A DNA stretch of 64,000 bases from Shewanella marinintestina (GCF_023283845.1 NZ_JAKILC010000009.1:62001-126000); one strand, 5' to 3'. Numbered from the stretch's first letter, positions 29,400-40,088 are shown. Notes: generated by a model not told the origin, from the letters alone. Numbers and translations: made by a program.

Positions 29400-30737
29400 A
29401 TGAAGCATTTTGAAGCGAACTTCGACGGACTCGTTGGGCCAACGCATAATTACGCTGGTTTATCATTTGGTAACGTCGCCTCATTAAATAACGCTGCCGC
29501 AACCTCAAGCCCTAAAGATGCTGCGAAACAAGGACTCAAAAAAGCCAAAGCGCTCGCTGATCTTGGTTTAGTGCAAGGTGTACTCGCACCACAAGAACGC
29601 CCAGACTTACATTCTCTACGCAGAATCGGTTTTAGTGGCACAGACGCTGAAGTTCTTAATAAAGCCGCCAAAGAAGCACCAGCCCTATTACGCGCCTGCT
29701 GCAGTGCGTCAAGTATGTGGACAGCAAACGCCGCAACGGTGTCTCCTAGTGCTGATACCCACGATGGAAAACTACACTTTACCCCAGCAAACCTTGTCGA
29801 CAAACTACATCGCAGTATTGAACCAATCACAACTAGCAATATACTCCAAGCTACATTTAACGATAGCCGCTATTTCAAACATCACCAACATTTACCTGAA
29901 CATAGCAGTTTTGGTGACGAAGGGGCAGCAAACCATACTCGTCTTTGCAGTGAATATGGACACGCTGGTGTTGAACTATTCGTTTATGGGCAAGAAGCTA
30001 CCAATCCAAGTGCACCACGCCCACAGAAATTTCCAGCACGCCAAACATTAGAAGCATCACAAGCAGTTGCTCGCTTGCATCAGCTTGACGATGACGGCAC
30101 TGTTTATATACAGCAAAACCCCGATGTGATTGATCAAGGCGTTTTTCACAATGACGTGATTGCAGTAGGTAACCAAAACGTACTCTTCTACCACGAGCAA
30201 GCATTTTTAAACACCCAAGCAAAACTGACAGAGATCAAACGTAAATTTGGCGAATCAGCACTACATTTTGTTGAAGTCCCAACGTCAAAAGTCGCTATTC
30301 AAGATGCAGTTAAGAGTTACCTATTTAATACTCAAGTAGTGACCTTACCTTCTGGCGAAATGGCAATTATTGCGCCAACTAACTGCCAAGAGAATCCAGC
30401 CGTTTATGCTTACCTTAACGAGCTAGTCACGTTAGACACACCGATTAAGCAAGTACTTTACTTTGACGTGAAACAAAGCATGCAAAATGGTGGAGGGCCT
30501 GCTTGTCTTCGCTTACGTGTGGCAATGAATCAAGATGAAGTTGCAGCAGTAAACCAACACACTTTAATGAATGATGCATTATTTACTCGCTTAAACCTGT
30601 GGGTGGACAAGCACTACCGAGATCGTTTATTGGTGGAAGATTTAGCCGACCCTCAGTTAATAATTGAATCGCGTACAGCTCTTGATGAACTGACCCAGAT
30701 CATGCATTTAGGTAGCGTGTATCAGTTCCAGAGATAA
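29400..30737 (+). CDS. astB: N-succinylarginine dihydrolase AstB
   Basis: Second step of the arginine succinyltransferase pathway; converts N2-succinylarginine to N2-succinylornithine, ammonia and CO2. The N-terminus [19 protein letters not shown] is diagnostic. Catalytic residues appear in [11 protein letters not shown] (Glu), [15 protein letters not shown] (His) and [12 protein letters not shown] (Cys). 445 aa is normal. AAGGATAAAGAAGAA precedes the ATG. The other ast genes are not adjacent, so the pathway is split over the genome. A strong bidirectional terminator follows. Confidence 0.96.
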   Translation: MKHFEANFDGLVGPTHNYAGLSFGNVASLNNAAATSSPKDAAKQGLKKAKALADLGLVQGVLAPQERPDLHSLRRIGFSGTDAEVLNKAAKEAPALLRACCSASSMWTANAATVSPSADTHDGKLHFTPANLVDKLHRSIEPITTSNILQATFNDSRYFKHHQHLPEHSSFGDEGAANHTRLCSEYGHAGVELFVYGQEATNPSAPRPQKFPARQTLEASQAVARLHQLDDDGTVYIQQNPDVIDQGVFHNDVIAVGNQNVLFYHEQAFLNTQAKLTEIKRKFGESALHFVEVPTSKVAIQDAVKSYLFNTQVVTLPSGEMAIIAPTNCQENPAVYAYLNELVTLDTPIKQVLYFDVKQSMQNGGGPACLRLRVAMNQDEVAAVNQHTLMNDALFTRLNLWVDKHYRDRLLVEDLADPQLIIESRTALDELTQIMHLGSVYQFQR

Positions 30738-30780
30738 CAGATAAAGTATTACAAATAGAGCTGCACTGTTATCCAATATA

Positions 30781-30808
30781 AAAAAGCCCCGCTATTGCGG
30801 GGCTTTTT
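30781..30808. terminator. Bidirectional terminator between astB and the Ig-like lipoprotein gene
   Basis: GCCCCGC / GCGGGGC stem with TATT loop and A5/T5 flanks between convergent genes. Confidence 0.9.
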
Positions 30809-30819
30809 CTTTTCATTAA

Positions 30820-33303
30820 TTATTTAATGGATATTGGTAAAGAAAGTACCTGAGTTTTTACGCCACTTGGCGTTTCGACCGTAACAAGGAAGGTACCAGA
30901 GTTTGGTTCGTCCTCTCCTTTTAACGTTACACTAAACTCACGACCACCATTATAGTTGGTGCTAGGCCATACATATTCTGAACCACTTACTACAGAGCCG
31001 GCACTTGCAGTAAAGCTGACCTTTGAACCTGCTGGCATTTGCTGGTTATGAAGATCTGAAATAGTAAAATAGACCGTTCCGGTTGCCTTACCAATTATAT
31101 CAATACTTTGGTCATACGAGCCATCAGTACCACTATAGCTATCAACTATTAACACACGCGAACGTTCGGTAGCTAAAGCTGTACTGCCTGACATAACGAT
31201 CACTAAGCTTCCACGAACATATAATGACTTAGAGTCGGTAATGCCGTCAGCACATGCGTCATGAACAGGATCAGAACATAGCACGCCATTATATTTACCA
31301 TCTTTAAGATCAAATACACCGTTAGAATTAAAATCAACTAATTCCTCTAACTCACCACCTAGTTGACCATTGGCTTGTTGCGGGTTAAAGCGACCATCTT
31401 CATTGTAGTCATTAAACACATCGTCTAAGTCAAATGACATACCACTTACATCGGTTTGCGTTTTAAATGCTTCAACTTCGCTCGCATCAAATCGACCATT
31501 GCCATTTAAGTCAGGAAATGACTCTTCTCCAATAGCCGTTGCAGTAATCGTTGCTCGTCCACCATACTTTTGACCGTAATGGTTGCCATAGATACTCAAT
31601 GCAGAGTCAAAAGATAACTCAGCACTAGGATCATCAACCATTAAACCTGCACCATTTATTAATTGATAGCCCTCAGGTCTTGCTTGCTGACTTGTCCAAA
31701 CGACGCTACACGCACCTTTACTTGTTTGACATGCGTCTTCAATTGCACCACCTTCGGTTGTAAATGATATTGTTGTACCGTCTGGAACAGGGTTGTTAAA
31801 TGCATCGGCTAAACGCGCCGTAACTGTCACTTCAGTTCCATCCACATCCCAGCCTTCGGCATTTAATACCGTTGCAGACAAGGAAAAACTATCCTGATCT
31901 GGAATACCTGTTGATATAACTAACTCACTCGACTGACTTGAGATTACAGGGCTAGAGCCATCAACAGTAGCTGTTACACGCACAGATGTAGCCACCGTAC
32001 CCGTTCTAACTACTGTTTGAGCAACACCTTGATTGTTTGTTGTTGCGGTAGCAGGATCCAAACTAATTCCGCCTACTTCAGTATTTAAAGCAAAAGATAC
32101 CGACTGATTGCTTACAGGGTTACTATTTGTGTCTAGAACTTTAAACTGAACCACTGAAGACTCAACACCACCGGTGCCAAGAATACTAATATTTTGAGGT
32201 GTAGCAGACAAGAATACGATACTACCAACATCTGCTGGTAATACATTAATTGTTGCTGTTGCAGCTAAGTTCAAACCACCAGCATTAGCTGTAACATTAA
32301 TTGCATCGTCCCCTTTACAACCTTTAGCTAAATAGGTCGTTGTCGCAACGCCATTAACCGACGGCACCGGAGAACTGATCTCAGCTTCTGGACTTGTCTT
32401 AGTCGAGCAAGTTGAAGAAAAATTAACATCTACGGGCTGAGTAAAAGGATTTCCACTATCATCTTGAATTGCAACCGAGATAGTTGCAGTGCCTCCTGCA
32501 GTTAACTCATCGACACTGACACTCGCAACGCCCTCTTCAAATGGTGTACCACTTCCCATTAGAACGTTTGTAGCTCCAATCACAACAACGACTTTACCTT
32601 CTTCACCACTCGATAAAGATGCCGTCACTTCCCCTGCACCTAAAGAACTACCCGCATAAATATCGACAGTGGCTTTACCATTAGCATCGGTAACCGCCGA
32701 TTTAATAGGAAGATCTCCTATCGTAGTATCAAATGTCACAATAGAAGGCTTATTAATACCACTAACGGTCGCTGTGACCTTACCTGGTTTAGTTGTTGTA
32801 ATTGCATCGATGGATTCACCATTAGTGCCTGTTAACGCTACAACAATTGATGCTCCATTACTAACTTCGCCACCATCGCCTTCCATGACAAAAACTAGCG
32901 GCTCTACAGTAATATCACTGTACCCAGCAACATCTACGGTAAGAGATCCTGCACCAGGGATATTAGAAGTTGCGAGCAGAACTTTGGCAGTACCATTTCC
33001 ATCGGTCTTATCAGTACCGATTCCCGGAACAAATGTACCTATAGCGCTATTATCCAGCTTAAAAGTCACAAGTTTTCCAGCTAAAGCACCATGAAGAGAG
33101 CTTGTTACCACAGCTGTCACTTCAGCAGGGGCTTCAGCTTTAATAGATTCTGTATTAGAAATAGAAAGAGCAACGGTAACGACTTCTGTCGGCTCTGGTG
33201 TACCGCCACCATCAGGATCGGTTGAAATACTCCCCCCACCACCACAACCAATGAGAAAAAACGACCATATAAAAGCAATAAAAATGCTATAAGCTGACTT
33301 CAT
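30820..33303 (-). CDS. Large surface lipoprotein with Ig-like (Big-1) repeats and calcium-binding-type loops
   Basis: Predicted lipoprotein of about 827 aa. I chose the ATG at 33301-33303, preceded by AGGGAG: it gives MKSAYSIFIAFIWSFFLIGC, a signal peptide with lipobox LIGC, then GGGGS. Several bacterial Ig-like domains of about 100 residues follow, with motifs such as GKLVTFKLDNSAIG, TDGNGTAKVLL and NQGVAQTVVRTG that recall invasin/intimin Big-1. In the C-terminal third lie three EF-hand/dockerin-like loops: DLNGNGRFDASE, DYNEDGRFNPQQ and DFNSNGVFDLKDG. The region between has four or more cysteines that may pair (ACQTSKGAC; LCSDPVHDAC). The role is unknown; adhesion or scaffolding is a guess. 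Confidence 0.85.
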   Translation of the reverse strand: MKSAYSIFIAFIWSFFLIGCGGGGSISTDPDGGGTPEPTEVVTVALSISNTESIKAEAPAEVTAVVTSSLHGALAGKLVTFKLDNSAIGTFVPGIGTDKTDGNGTAKVLLATSNIPGAGSLTVDVAGYSDITVEPLVFVMEGDGGEVSNGASIVVALTGTNGESIDAITTTKPGKVTATVSGINKPSIVTFDTTIGDLPIKSAVTDANGKATVDIYAGSSLGAGEVTASLSSGEEGKVVVVIGATNVLMGSGTPFEEGVASVSVDELTAGGTATISVAIQDDSGNPFTQPVDVNFSSTCSTKTSPEAEISSPVPSVNGVATTTYLAKGCKGDDAINVTANAGGLNLAATATINVLPADVGSIVFLSATPQNISILGTGGVESSVVQFKVLDTNSNPVSNQSVSFALNTEVGGISLDPATATTNNQGVAQTVVRTGTVATSVRVTATVDGSSPVISSQSSELVISTGIPDQDSFSLSATVLNAEGWDVDGTEVTVTARLADAFNNPVPDGTTISFTTEGGAIEDACQTSKGACSVVWTSQQARPEGYQLINGAGLMVDDPSAELSFDSALSIYGNHYGQKYGGRATITATAIGEESFPDLNGNGRFDASEVEAFKTQTDVSGMSFDLDDVFNDYNEDGRFNPQQANGQLGGELEELVDFNSNGVFDLKDGKYNGVLCSDPVHDACADGITDSKSLYVRGSLVIVMSGSTALATERSRVLIVDSYSGTDGSYDQSIDIIGKATGTVYFTISDLHNQQMPAGSKVSFTASAGSVVSGSEYVWPSTNYNGGREFSVTLKGEDEPNSGTFLVTVETPSGVKTQVLSLPISIK

Positions 33304-33520
33304 TGTCAGACTCCCTGTTACTGAGTTTATTATTTTTGGCAATTACTTGATTACCTAGGGTATAACATTACACAATTTCAGCATAACCTTTCCACAACAA
33401 AAGGCTTTATTTTCCAACAAATCACGGAAACTTTAACTTTTAAAGCATTTCCTCAGTCTGACTTTCTTGCTAGGCTTTAATGCGCAAATTGAAAAGCATA
33501 AAAATTATACAGGAAGCACT

Positions 33521-34849
33521 ATGTCTGCTACGAAAACCAAAAAACTCGGCCTCACGAGTAAGATTATAATCGGTATGTTTACCGGTATTATTCTAGGACT
33601 ACTATTACGCAATCTGTTTCCAGAGAGTGATTTTATTAAAGAGTACATTACCGAAGGCGTACTCAATGTTATTGGCACCATCTTCATCTCCAGCTTAAAA
33701 ATGCTAGTTGTTCCACTGGTATTTGTATCACTTGTCTGCGGTACCTGTTCGCTAAGCGAGCCTTCTAAAGTTGGTCGTTTAGGCGGTAAAACCATTGCGT
33801 TCTATCTATTCACCACGGCTATTGCGCTTTCAATGGCGATTCTTGTCGCGGTTGCGGTTCACCCAGGAAACGCCAGCATGGTGGTCGAAGGCATGCAGTT
33901 TGATGCCAAACAAGCACCTAGCCTTTCAGATGTGTTAATCAACTTAGTACCGACTAACCCTCTGCATGCAATGAGTGAAGGTAACATGCTGCAAATCATC
34001 ATTTTCGCGGTGATTTTTGGTTTTGCTATATCACACATCGGCGAACGTGGTGCACGCGTAGCAGCGCTGTTTAATGACCTAAACGAAGTCATTATGCGTG
34101 TTGTAACGCTTATCATGCAGCTTGCACCTTATGGTGTATTTGCCTTGATGGCGAAACTTGCGCTAACTCTGGGCATGGAAACATTTGGTAGCGTGGTTAA
34201 GTACTTCTTCGTTGTACTCGGCGTATTACTTATTCATGCTTTTGTTGTTTACCCTACTTTACTTAAACTGTTCTCTGGGCTAAACCCATTCACCTTTATC
34301 CGTAAAATCCGCGATGTTCAATTGTTTGCTTTTAGCACTGCTAGTTCGAATGCAACGCTACCAGTAACCATTGAGACAGCTGAACACCGCATGGGCGTAG
34401 ACAACAAGATTGCCTCATTTACCTTACCGCTTGGCGCCACCATTAACATGGACGGCACCGCGATTATGCAAGGTGTGGCAACGGTGTTTATTGCGCAAGT
34501 GTTTGGTATTGAACTAACAATTACTGATTATGCGATGGTGGTTATCACTGCAACTTTAGCGTCAATCGGAACAGCAGGTGTACCAGGCGTTGGTCTTATC
34601 ATGCTTGCTATGGTACTTAACCAAGTGGGTCTGCCAGTTGAAGGTATCGCGCTGATTATTGGTGTCGATAGACTGCTTGATATGGTCCGAACTGCAGTTA
34701 ACGTAACCGGTGATACCGTTGCTACTGTTGTGATTGCAAAATCTGAAGGCGAGTTTGATGAAGCTCTCTTCAACGATACTCAAGCAGGTAAAGTCGCTCC
34801 AGGCTTTAATGCACAGGTGCATGCTGAAGAGCATAAGTTAAATCGATAA
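33521..34849 (+). CDS. Dicarboxylate/amino acid:cation symporter (DAACS family)
   Basis: Na+- or H+-coupled uptake carrier of the GltP/DctA fold. Substrate-site motifs are SSNATLPVTIETAE (the serine-rich hairpin tip), GATINMDGTAIMQG and VDRLLDMVRTAVNVTGD. About eight membrane helices plus two re-entrant loops. I chose the ATG at 33521, since AGGAAG lies seven bases upstream; the longer reading adds 18 residues of non-typical sequence. The DxxDxxRTxxNVxGD motif fits an acidic amino acid or C4-dicarboxylate, not neutral serine/threonine; I cannot choose between them. Confidence 0.92.
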   Translation: MSATKTKKLGLTSKIIIGMFTGIILGLLLRNLFPESDFIKEYITEGVLNVIGTIFISSLKMLVVPLVFVSLVCGTCSLSEPSKVGRLGGKTIAFYLFTTAIALSMAILVAVAVHPGNASMVVEGMQFDAKQAPSLSDVLINLVPTNPLHAMSEGNMLQIIIFAVIFGFAISHIGERGARVAALFNDLNEVIMRVVTLIMQLAPYGVFALMAKLALTLGMETFGSVVKYFFVVLGVLLIHAFVVYPTLLKLFSGLNPFTFIRKIRDVQLFAFSTASSNATLPVTIETAEHRMGVDNKIASFTLPLGATINMDGTAIMQGVATVFIAQVFGIELTITDYAMVVITATLASIGTAGVPGVGLIMLAMVLNQVGLPVEGIALIIGVDRLLDMVRTAVNVTGDTVATVVIAKSEGEFDEALFNDTQAGKVAPGFNAQVHAEEHKLNR

Positions 34850-34867
34850 AAACAACGCGATTTAACT

Positions 34868-34896
34868 AAAAAGGCATCCAAGTGGATGCCTTTTTT
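34868..34896. terminator. Bidirectional terminator after the DAACS symporter
   Basis: GGCATCC / GGATGCC stem with AAGT loop, flanked by A5 and T6; convergent with the acetyltransferase gene. Confidence 0.88.
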
Positions 34897-34950
34897 ATCG
34901 CTGATGCTTACAGAAGCTTTTTAATATTGCTGCATAATTTAAGAAACTAA

Positions 34951-35505
34951 TTAATTAGCTGAACTCAGCTGCTTTAATACTCTAGCAGGCACGCCGCCCA
35001 CCATAGTATCGGGTGCAACATCTTTATTGACTACGGCACCAGCAGCAATAACCGAACGCGCACCAATAGTCACACCTTGATTAATCACCACGTTACCACC
35101 AATCCAAACATCATCTTCAATGGTGATCGGTAAGCAAAATGTTTCCCAGCGGCGTCGACTCATATGATCAACGCTGTGAGAGGCGGTATAAAACTGGCAA
35201 TTAGGACCTATCATCACATGGTTACCAATAGTAATATGGGCACCATCGAGCATCACTGCGCCCATATTGATAAAACTGCCGTTACCAATGGTAATTTGTT
35301 TACCAAACTCGCAATTAAATGGCTCACGCACAATCGAACCTTCACCGATATTAAGTAACTGCTTCATCAAGCACTGAGTTTCACTAAAGCCTAAGCTATT
35401 ATTAATTTGCTTTTGCAATAAATAGGCATTGTCTCGTACAGCTGAAATCTCAGCATCAGCGCCAGCAAACACTTCACCATTGAGCATTTTTTGGTATTCG
35501 GTCAT
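34951..35505 (-). CDS. Sugar O-acetyltransferase (maltose/galactoside acetyltransferase family)
   Basis: Acetyl-CoA-dependent left-handed beta-helix enzyme. The N-terminal Mac domain is MTEYQKMLNGEVFAGADAEI. Hexapeptide repeats run through GNGSFINMGAVMLDGAHITIGNHVMIGPN, and the catalytic His is in FYTASHSVDHMSR. The C-terminal repeats end VVNKDVAPDTMVGGVPARVL. The 184 residues match Maa and NodL-like members. The natural sugar is unknown. It lies downstream of gsk, beyond the terminator at 35541-35577. Confidence 0.92.
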   Translation of the reverse strand: MTEYQKMLNGEVFAGADAEISAVRDNAYLLQKQINNSLGFSETQCLMKQLLNIGEGSIVREPFNCEFGKQITIGNGSFINMGAVMLDGAHITIGNHVMIGPNCQFYTASHSVDHMSRRRWETFCLPITIEDDVWIGGNVVINQGVTIGARSVIAAGAVVNKDVAPDTMVGGVPARVLKQLSSAN

Positions 35506-35540
35506 CGCTTTATTTTTCTTATATTATTTAGAGTAGATTC

Positions 35541-35577
35541 AAAAAAGGCATAACTCAGAATGCTAAGTTATGCCTTT
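35541..35577 (-). terminator. Rho-independent terminator of gsk
   Basis: AAAGGCATAACT / AGTTATGCCTTT 12-bp stem with minus-strand T6, about 40 bases past the gsk stop. Confidence 0.9.
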
Positions 35578-35616
35578 CAAAATTATGTCACTGCAAGCCT
35601 TCAGCGGCTTCTCAGC

Positions 35617-36921
35617 TTATCTTTCCCAGTATGACTCTTCCAAGCTATCTTCACGCTCTGGTAAGCCACGTGAAAGTCTTGGGCTATGCTGTGCAAGTAC
35701 TTCATAAGCAACGCGGTTAGCGTACTTACAAATTTGCGAGAATGATGAATAGCATAAGCCATCGCGCTTATGCTTACTTGAACCCGGCACGTTGGTTTTA
35801 TGGAAAGTGTTTGAAGCCAAGTCATGTAATAGCGCAGCTAACGCACCGTCACCAGCACCATTAGTATTACGGATGATTTCAGGACCGCCCATATAAGGAG
35901 AAATATGCGCGTATACCTTTAGTGGCGACTCACAATCAATCTTTAATTTAGGGCGAGAGAATTCATAACGGTTAAACTCAGGAATAGAACCTGGTAATAG
36001 CGTATGGCTAGTTTCACGCTTTTCTGAGTCTTCAGTGTAACCCGCTGTATATAGCCCTAAAGGACCTGCGGTAGTTAGCACCATATCGCACCACTCAAGT
36101 GCAGCTTCACTCGCTAGTAAAGGATCGCTAAAACCAGTTAATGCTTCACCTTCATCTTCATTCATCGCAAGAATGGTCACATGTTCTTTAATGAACTCTT
36201 GCCACCATTTTGGATCTTCTTCGATTAAAAAACGGGTGCCAAGTGTTAGTACCACTGGCACTTCAGCTTCTTTAGCGTAGTTAATCGCTGTCATTGCCGC
36301 ATCAGTGATCTGATCGCCACCGCTAGCACGCATCAAGTAAGCTGTTAAAATCAGCGCTGAGCCGCCCTGAACCACGTCTTTGTCAATATAGGTAGGCGTT
36401 AGTTGATCCATTGAGCCTTTACTGATCGCAAAAGTACGCTCGCCGCACTCAGAGATCAAGGTAAAGCAACGGCCAATAGGACCCGCTACCGGTTGCAGGT
36501 AGTTCAAATCCACTTTAGATGAGGTGTTACATAGATAACGGTAAGCATAGCTACCGACTTCAATATTTTTGCTCATGACGCCAAATAGTACAGAACGGTC
36601 ATCCGCTAAAATAGAGTAATTGTGTACTGTGTTACCAATTGTGCCACCAGCAAATTCATCGCTGATCAGCTCTTTGGTTTTAAGCTCAGTATAAAGTGCA
36701 TGGGCCTTGTCATCGTCAATCAAGGTTGAGTTACCTTTTGGTAGCTCATATCGAGTCAATAATTCATCTTCCACTTTCGCTTCAATATCCACTAAAGTCT
36801 GGTCAATACCAGAAATATAAGTAGAGATTGGTAAAGGCTGCTGGATCAATTGCGCTAGCAATGGATCGCGATTTTTAACAGGAAAATAATGTTTAGACTT
36901 ACGCTGACCTGGAAACTTCAT
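35617..36921 (-). CDS. gsk: Inosine/guanosine kinase
   Basis: PfkB-family purine salvage kinase phosphorylating guanosine and inosine. Aligns with E. coli Gsk throughout: MKFPGQRKSKHYFPV, FAGGTIGNTVHNYSILADD, and the C-terminal RGLPEREDSLEESYW. The PfkB catalytic motif is NTNGAGDGALAALLHD. I chose the ATG at 36919-36921 (434 aa, the E. coli length) with GAGAGAGCTC in front; an in-frame ATG eight codons upstream is less likely. It is the last gene of the conserved dnaX-to-gsk series. Confidence 0.96.
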   Translation of the reverse strand: MKFPGQRKSKHYFPVKNRDPLLAQLIQQPLPISTYISGIDQTLVDIEAKVEDELLTRYELPKGNSTLIDDDKAHALYTELKTKELISDEFAGGTIGNTVHNYSILADDRSVLFGVMSKNIEVGSYAYRYLCNTSSKVDLNYLQPVAGPIGRCFTLISECGERTFAISKGSMDQLTPTYIDKDVVQGGSALILTAYLMRASGGDQITDAAMTAINYAKEAEVPVVLTLGTRFLIEEDPKWWQEFIKEHVTILAMNEDEGEALTGFSDPLLASEAALEWCDMVLTTAGPLGLYTAGYTEDSEKRETSHTLLPGSIPEFNRYEFSRPKLKIDCESPLKVYAHISPYMGGPEIIRNTNGAGDGALAALLHDLASNTFHKTNVPGSSKHKRDGLCYSSFSQICKYANRVAYEVLAQHSPRLSRGLPEREDSLEESYWER

Positions 36922-37186
36922 ATAGAGCTCTCTTTCATTCGGCATCCATGCAAAATATCAATTTAAACGGGTAAGTTATCTCAACCTGTTTATACAAATA
37001 TGCATAAACAGACACAACACTTCTCAACGGCTGACCATAATAGAAATTCAGACTCCGTCATTTGTTTATCTTTGTCACAAGTTAAACAAAATAGTGAGTT
37101 AAAGGACCTAGCTACGCAAAAAGGTGGGGGATTTTACCACACGCCACCTCTTTCGCTAGCTGAAATCACTACAGAAGTCAGAAAAA

Positions 37187-38182
37187 TTAATTCCAACCTT
37201 TTGTTTGTTGCTCAACAATTTTAGCCAATAACTCGATATGAGGCTCAGAATCATTTAAACAATCAATAAATTCATAACGCTCACCGCCAGCCGATAAGAA
37301 GTCTTCTTTGCCTTCTTGAGAGATTTCCTCGAGTGTTTCTAAACAGTCACAAGAGAACGCTGGGCACATGATATCAACTGACTTAATTCCGTCTTTTGGT
37401 AACGACTCAAGCAGTGCATCTGTTGCCGGGCCAATCCACTGCTCTTTCCCAAATTGCGACTGAAAACAGATGCGCCATTGCTGCTGAGTTAAACCAAGCT
37501 CGGCAGCTAACAATTCAGCTGTAGCTTGGCACTGGGCTTGGTAAGGATCGCCCTCGGTGATATAACGCAGCGGGACGCCATGAAACGACATTAATAAAAC
37601 CTCGGCCTGACCTTTGGCTTGCCAATGTTTTTTTACCGACTCGGTTAGCGCCTTAATATAATCCGCATGGTCAAAATATTGCTTATTGAAACGCAGTTCT
37701 GGAATATTACGTTCTGCTTTTAAAAGCTCTGCTATTGCGTCATAAACTGGAGCAACAGTAGAGCAAGAATATTGCGCATAAAGCGGCAGTACAAAGATCC
37801 TTTCCGCGCCTTGCGCTTTTAAACTATCGAGGCCTGACTGCAATGACGGGTTTCCATAGCTCATACCAAGCTCAACAGGAATACTCTGCCCTAGAGTTTG
37901 TTGTAATTGGATTTTAAGCTTATCGCGCTGCTTTTGGCTTATCACCATCAGTGGTGAACCTTCATCCCACCAGATAGACTGATACAGCTTGGCCACTTTT
38001 GCTGGACGAGTATTAAGAATGATGCCGTTTAAGATCGGCTTCCAGATCCATGGCGAAAGGTCAACAACACGAGGGTCGCTTAAAAACTGTTTTAGGAATT
38101 TTTTTACATCAGGAGCAGTCGGTGAGTCAGGCGTACCTAGGTTAACGAGTAAGACACCGAATGGAGGGACAGATTTGCTCAC
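37187..38182 (-). CDS. hemH: Ferrochelatase
   Basis: Inserts Fe2+ into protoporphyrin IX, the last step of protoheme synthesis. Motifs: GVLLVNLGTPDSP at the N-terminus, LMSFHGVPLRYITEGDPY with the catalytic His, and CPAFSCDCLETLEEI with the conserved Glu. Length 331 aa. The start is GTG at 38180-38182. An ATG overlaps it one frame away and is followed at once by TGA (ATGTGA), so ribosomes may initiate on a two-codon start-stop. The ribosome binding site (AAGAGAA) is modest. Confidence 0.95.
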   Translation of the reverse strand: MSKSVPPFGVLLVNLGTPDSPTAPDVKKFLKQFLSDPRVVDLSPWIWKPILNGIILNTRPAKVAKLYQSIWWDEGSPLMVISQKQRDKLKIQLQQTLGQSIPVELGMSYGNPSLQSGLDSLKAQGAERIFVLPLYAQYSCSTVAPVYDAIAELLKAERNIPELRFNKQYFDHADYIKALTESVKKHWQAKGQAEVLLMSFHGVPLRYITEGDPYQAQCQATAELLAAELGLTQQQWRICFQSQFGKEQWIGPATDALLESLPKDGIKSVDIMCPAFSCDCLETLEEISQEGKEDFLSAGGERYEFIDCLNDSEPHIELLAKIVEQQTKGWN

Positions 38183-38236
38183 ATGAATTCTCTTTTTAGC
38201 AAGATATTCAGCTCAGGCTATCACCGCAAAACGCAT

Positions 38237-38264
38237 AAAAAAAGCCCATTTGCATGGGCTTTTT
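38237..38264 (-). terminator. Rho-independent terminator of adk
   Basis: AGCCCAT / ATGGGCT stem with TTGC loop and a minus-strand T7. It lies between adk and hemH. Confidence 0.88.
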
Positions 38265-38344
38265 AAAATATGAGAACTAGCTCATAAACACATATTCACT
38301 CGGGTATTTTTTATACTCGGTGACTATGAAATTAGTTATGCATA

Positions 38345-39031
<687 letters not shown>

Positions 39032-39168
39032 CTATAAACGAGCAAAAAGCCGTCAGCGTGATGGGTATTGTATGTTTAGGGCGGCGATCTTCGCATAAAT
39101 GGCCGCCATTTTGAAGCAATTTGTCGTTCGACTTTAGCATCACAACTAACAAATATCCTTGATGCGAA

Positions 39169-40014
39169 TCAGTAAAGTAAAGTGTAAAGCTTACGTCGGT
39201 ATTGATTAGCCAAAGCGTTGCCTTGGCCGAGCGCCGTTAAGATCTCTAAGAATGACTGTTTCACTTTGCCATCTTGTGCCGAAATATCTTTTTGCAGCGG
39301 TGCAAAAAGCAATTCTAGTGCTTCATCATTGCGCCCTGCTTGATGCAATGCTTTGGCAAGCTCAATCACTAACTCTAAGTTAGATGGATCATTTTCAACA
39401 TCTTGCTGTAGCTTTCTAATTTCTGGCGTGTCTGCTGCATCAAGCGCTAACGCAAGCTTGGCTTTTAAACTTTGGTAATAACTATCTTGATCGGCAAGAC
39501 CAACTGAATCTAACAAGGTCTGAGCATCTTCCAGCACATTTAGCGATAAATACACATCGGCTAAGGCTAAAGCGATTTCAGCAAGCTGTTTTTCGTTGTA
39601 AGCATCTTTTAGCAGTGGCAATGCGGCAATAGCATTGTTTTCAGCTAAAAACACTCGTGCTTGATTAAGCTTTAACTGCCACTGGGCTGGTAAATGCTTA
39701 TCAAGCATCTCAGTAATTTGCGGAGCCTCTTGCACACCTGCAAAACCGTCTACCGGTTTACCTTCGTGTAAAACCAAGGTTGTAGGCAAACTCTGGATCT
39801 GGAAGTAATTGGCAATTTCCATTTCCGTTTCACAATTAACCTTAGCTAATACAAAGCGGCCATTTTGCTGCTGGGCGATACTTTCAAGGGTTTGCATTAA
39901 GCTTAAGCTTTCAGGGCTTTGACTTGCCCAAAACGCCATCACTACGACCTTCTCCATCGAAGCGTCGACCACTTGCTGTATATTTTCTTTTGTCAGCTCT
40001 AGAATCGATTGCAT
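39169..40014 (-). CDS. cnoX: Co-chaperone/thioredoxin-like protein CnoX (YbbN)
   Basis: Holdase that, in E. coli, binds unfolded proteins under oxidative (HOCl) stress and passes them to GroEL. An N-terminal thioredoxin fold (residues 1-110) has FWASQSPES where CxxC would be: neither cysteine is present. One cysteine remains in KVNCETEME, where E. coli CnoX also has a cysteine. The C-terminal half is TPR-like (LKDAYNEKQLAEIALALADVY; AKALHQAGRNDEALELLF) and ends in YRRKLYTLLY, very close to the E. coli tail. It lies between htpG and adk, unlike E. coli, which links two chaperone genes. Confidence 0.9.
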   Translation of the reverse strand: MQSILELTKENIQQVVDASMEKVVVMAFWASQSPESLSLMQTLESIAQQQNGRFVLAKVNCETEMEIANYFQIQSLPTTLVLHEGKPVDGFAGVQEAPQITEMLDKHLPAQWQLKLNQARVFLAENNAIAALPLLKDAYNEKQLAEIALALADVYLSLNVLEDAQTLLDSVGLADQDSYYQSLKAKLALALDAADTPEIRKLQQDVENDPSNLELVIELAKALHQAGRNDEALELLFAPLQKDISAQDGKVKQSFLEILTALGQGNALANQYRRKLYTLLY

Positions 40015-40045
40015 AACATTTCCTTCGCTTTTAGCGAGTGACCAT

Positions 40046-40073
40046 AAAAAAGAGGCAGTATAACTGCCTCTTT
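40046..40073 (-). terminator. Rho-independent terminator of htpG
   Basis: AAAGAGGCAGT / ACTGCCTCTTT 11-bp stem with minus-strand T6, 16 bases past the htpG stop. Confidence 0.9.
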
Positions 40074-40088
40074 AATCATAGCTGTTGT

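Noticed and set aside
37000..37224. 74-codon plus-strand ORF between gsk and hemH
   Set aside because: Polar, low-complexity sequence with no ribosome binding site or recognisable feature, and its end overlaps the well-supported hemH.
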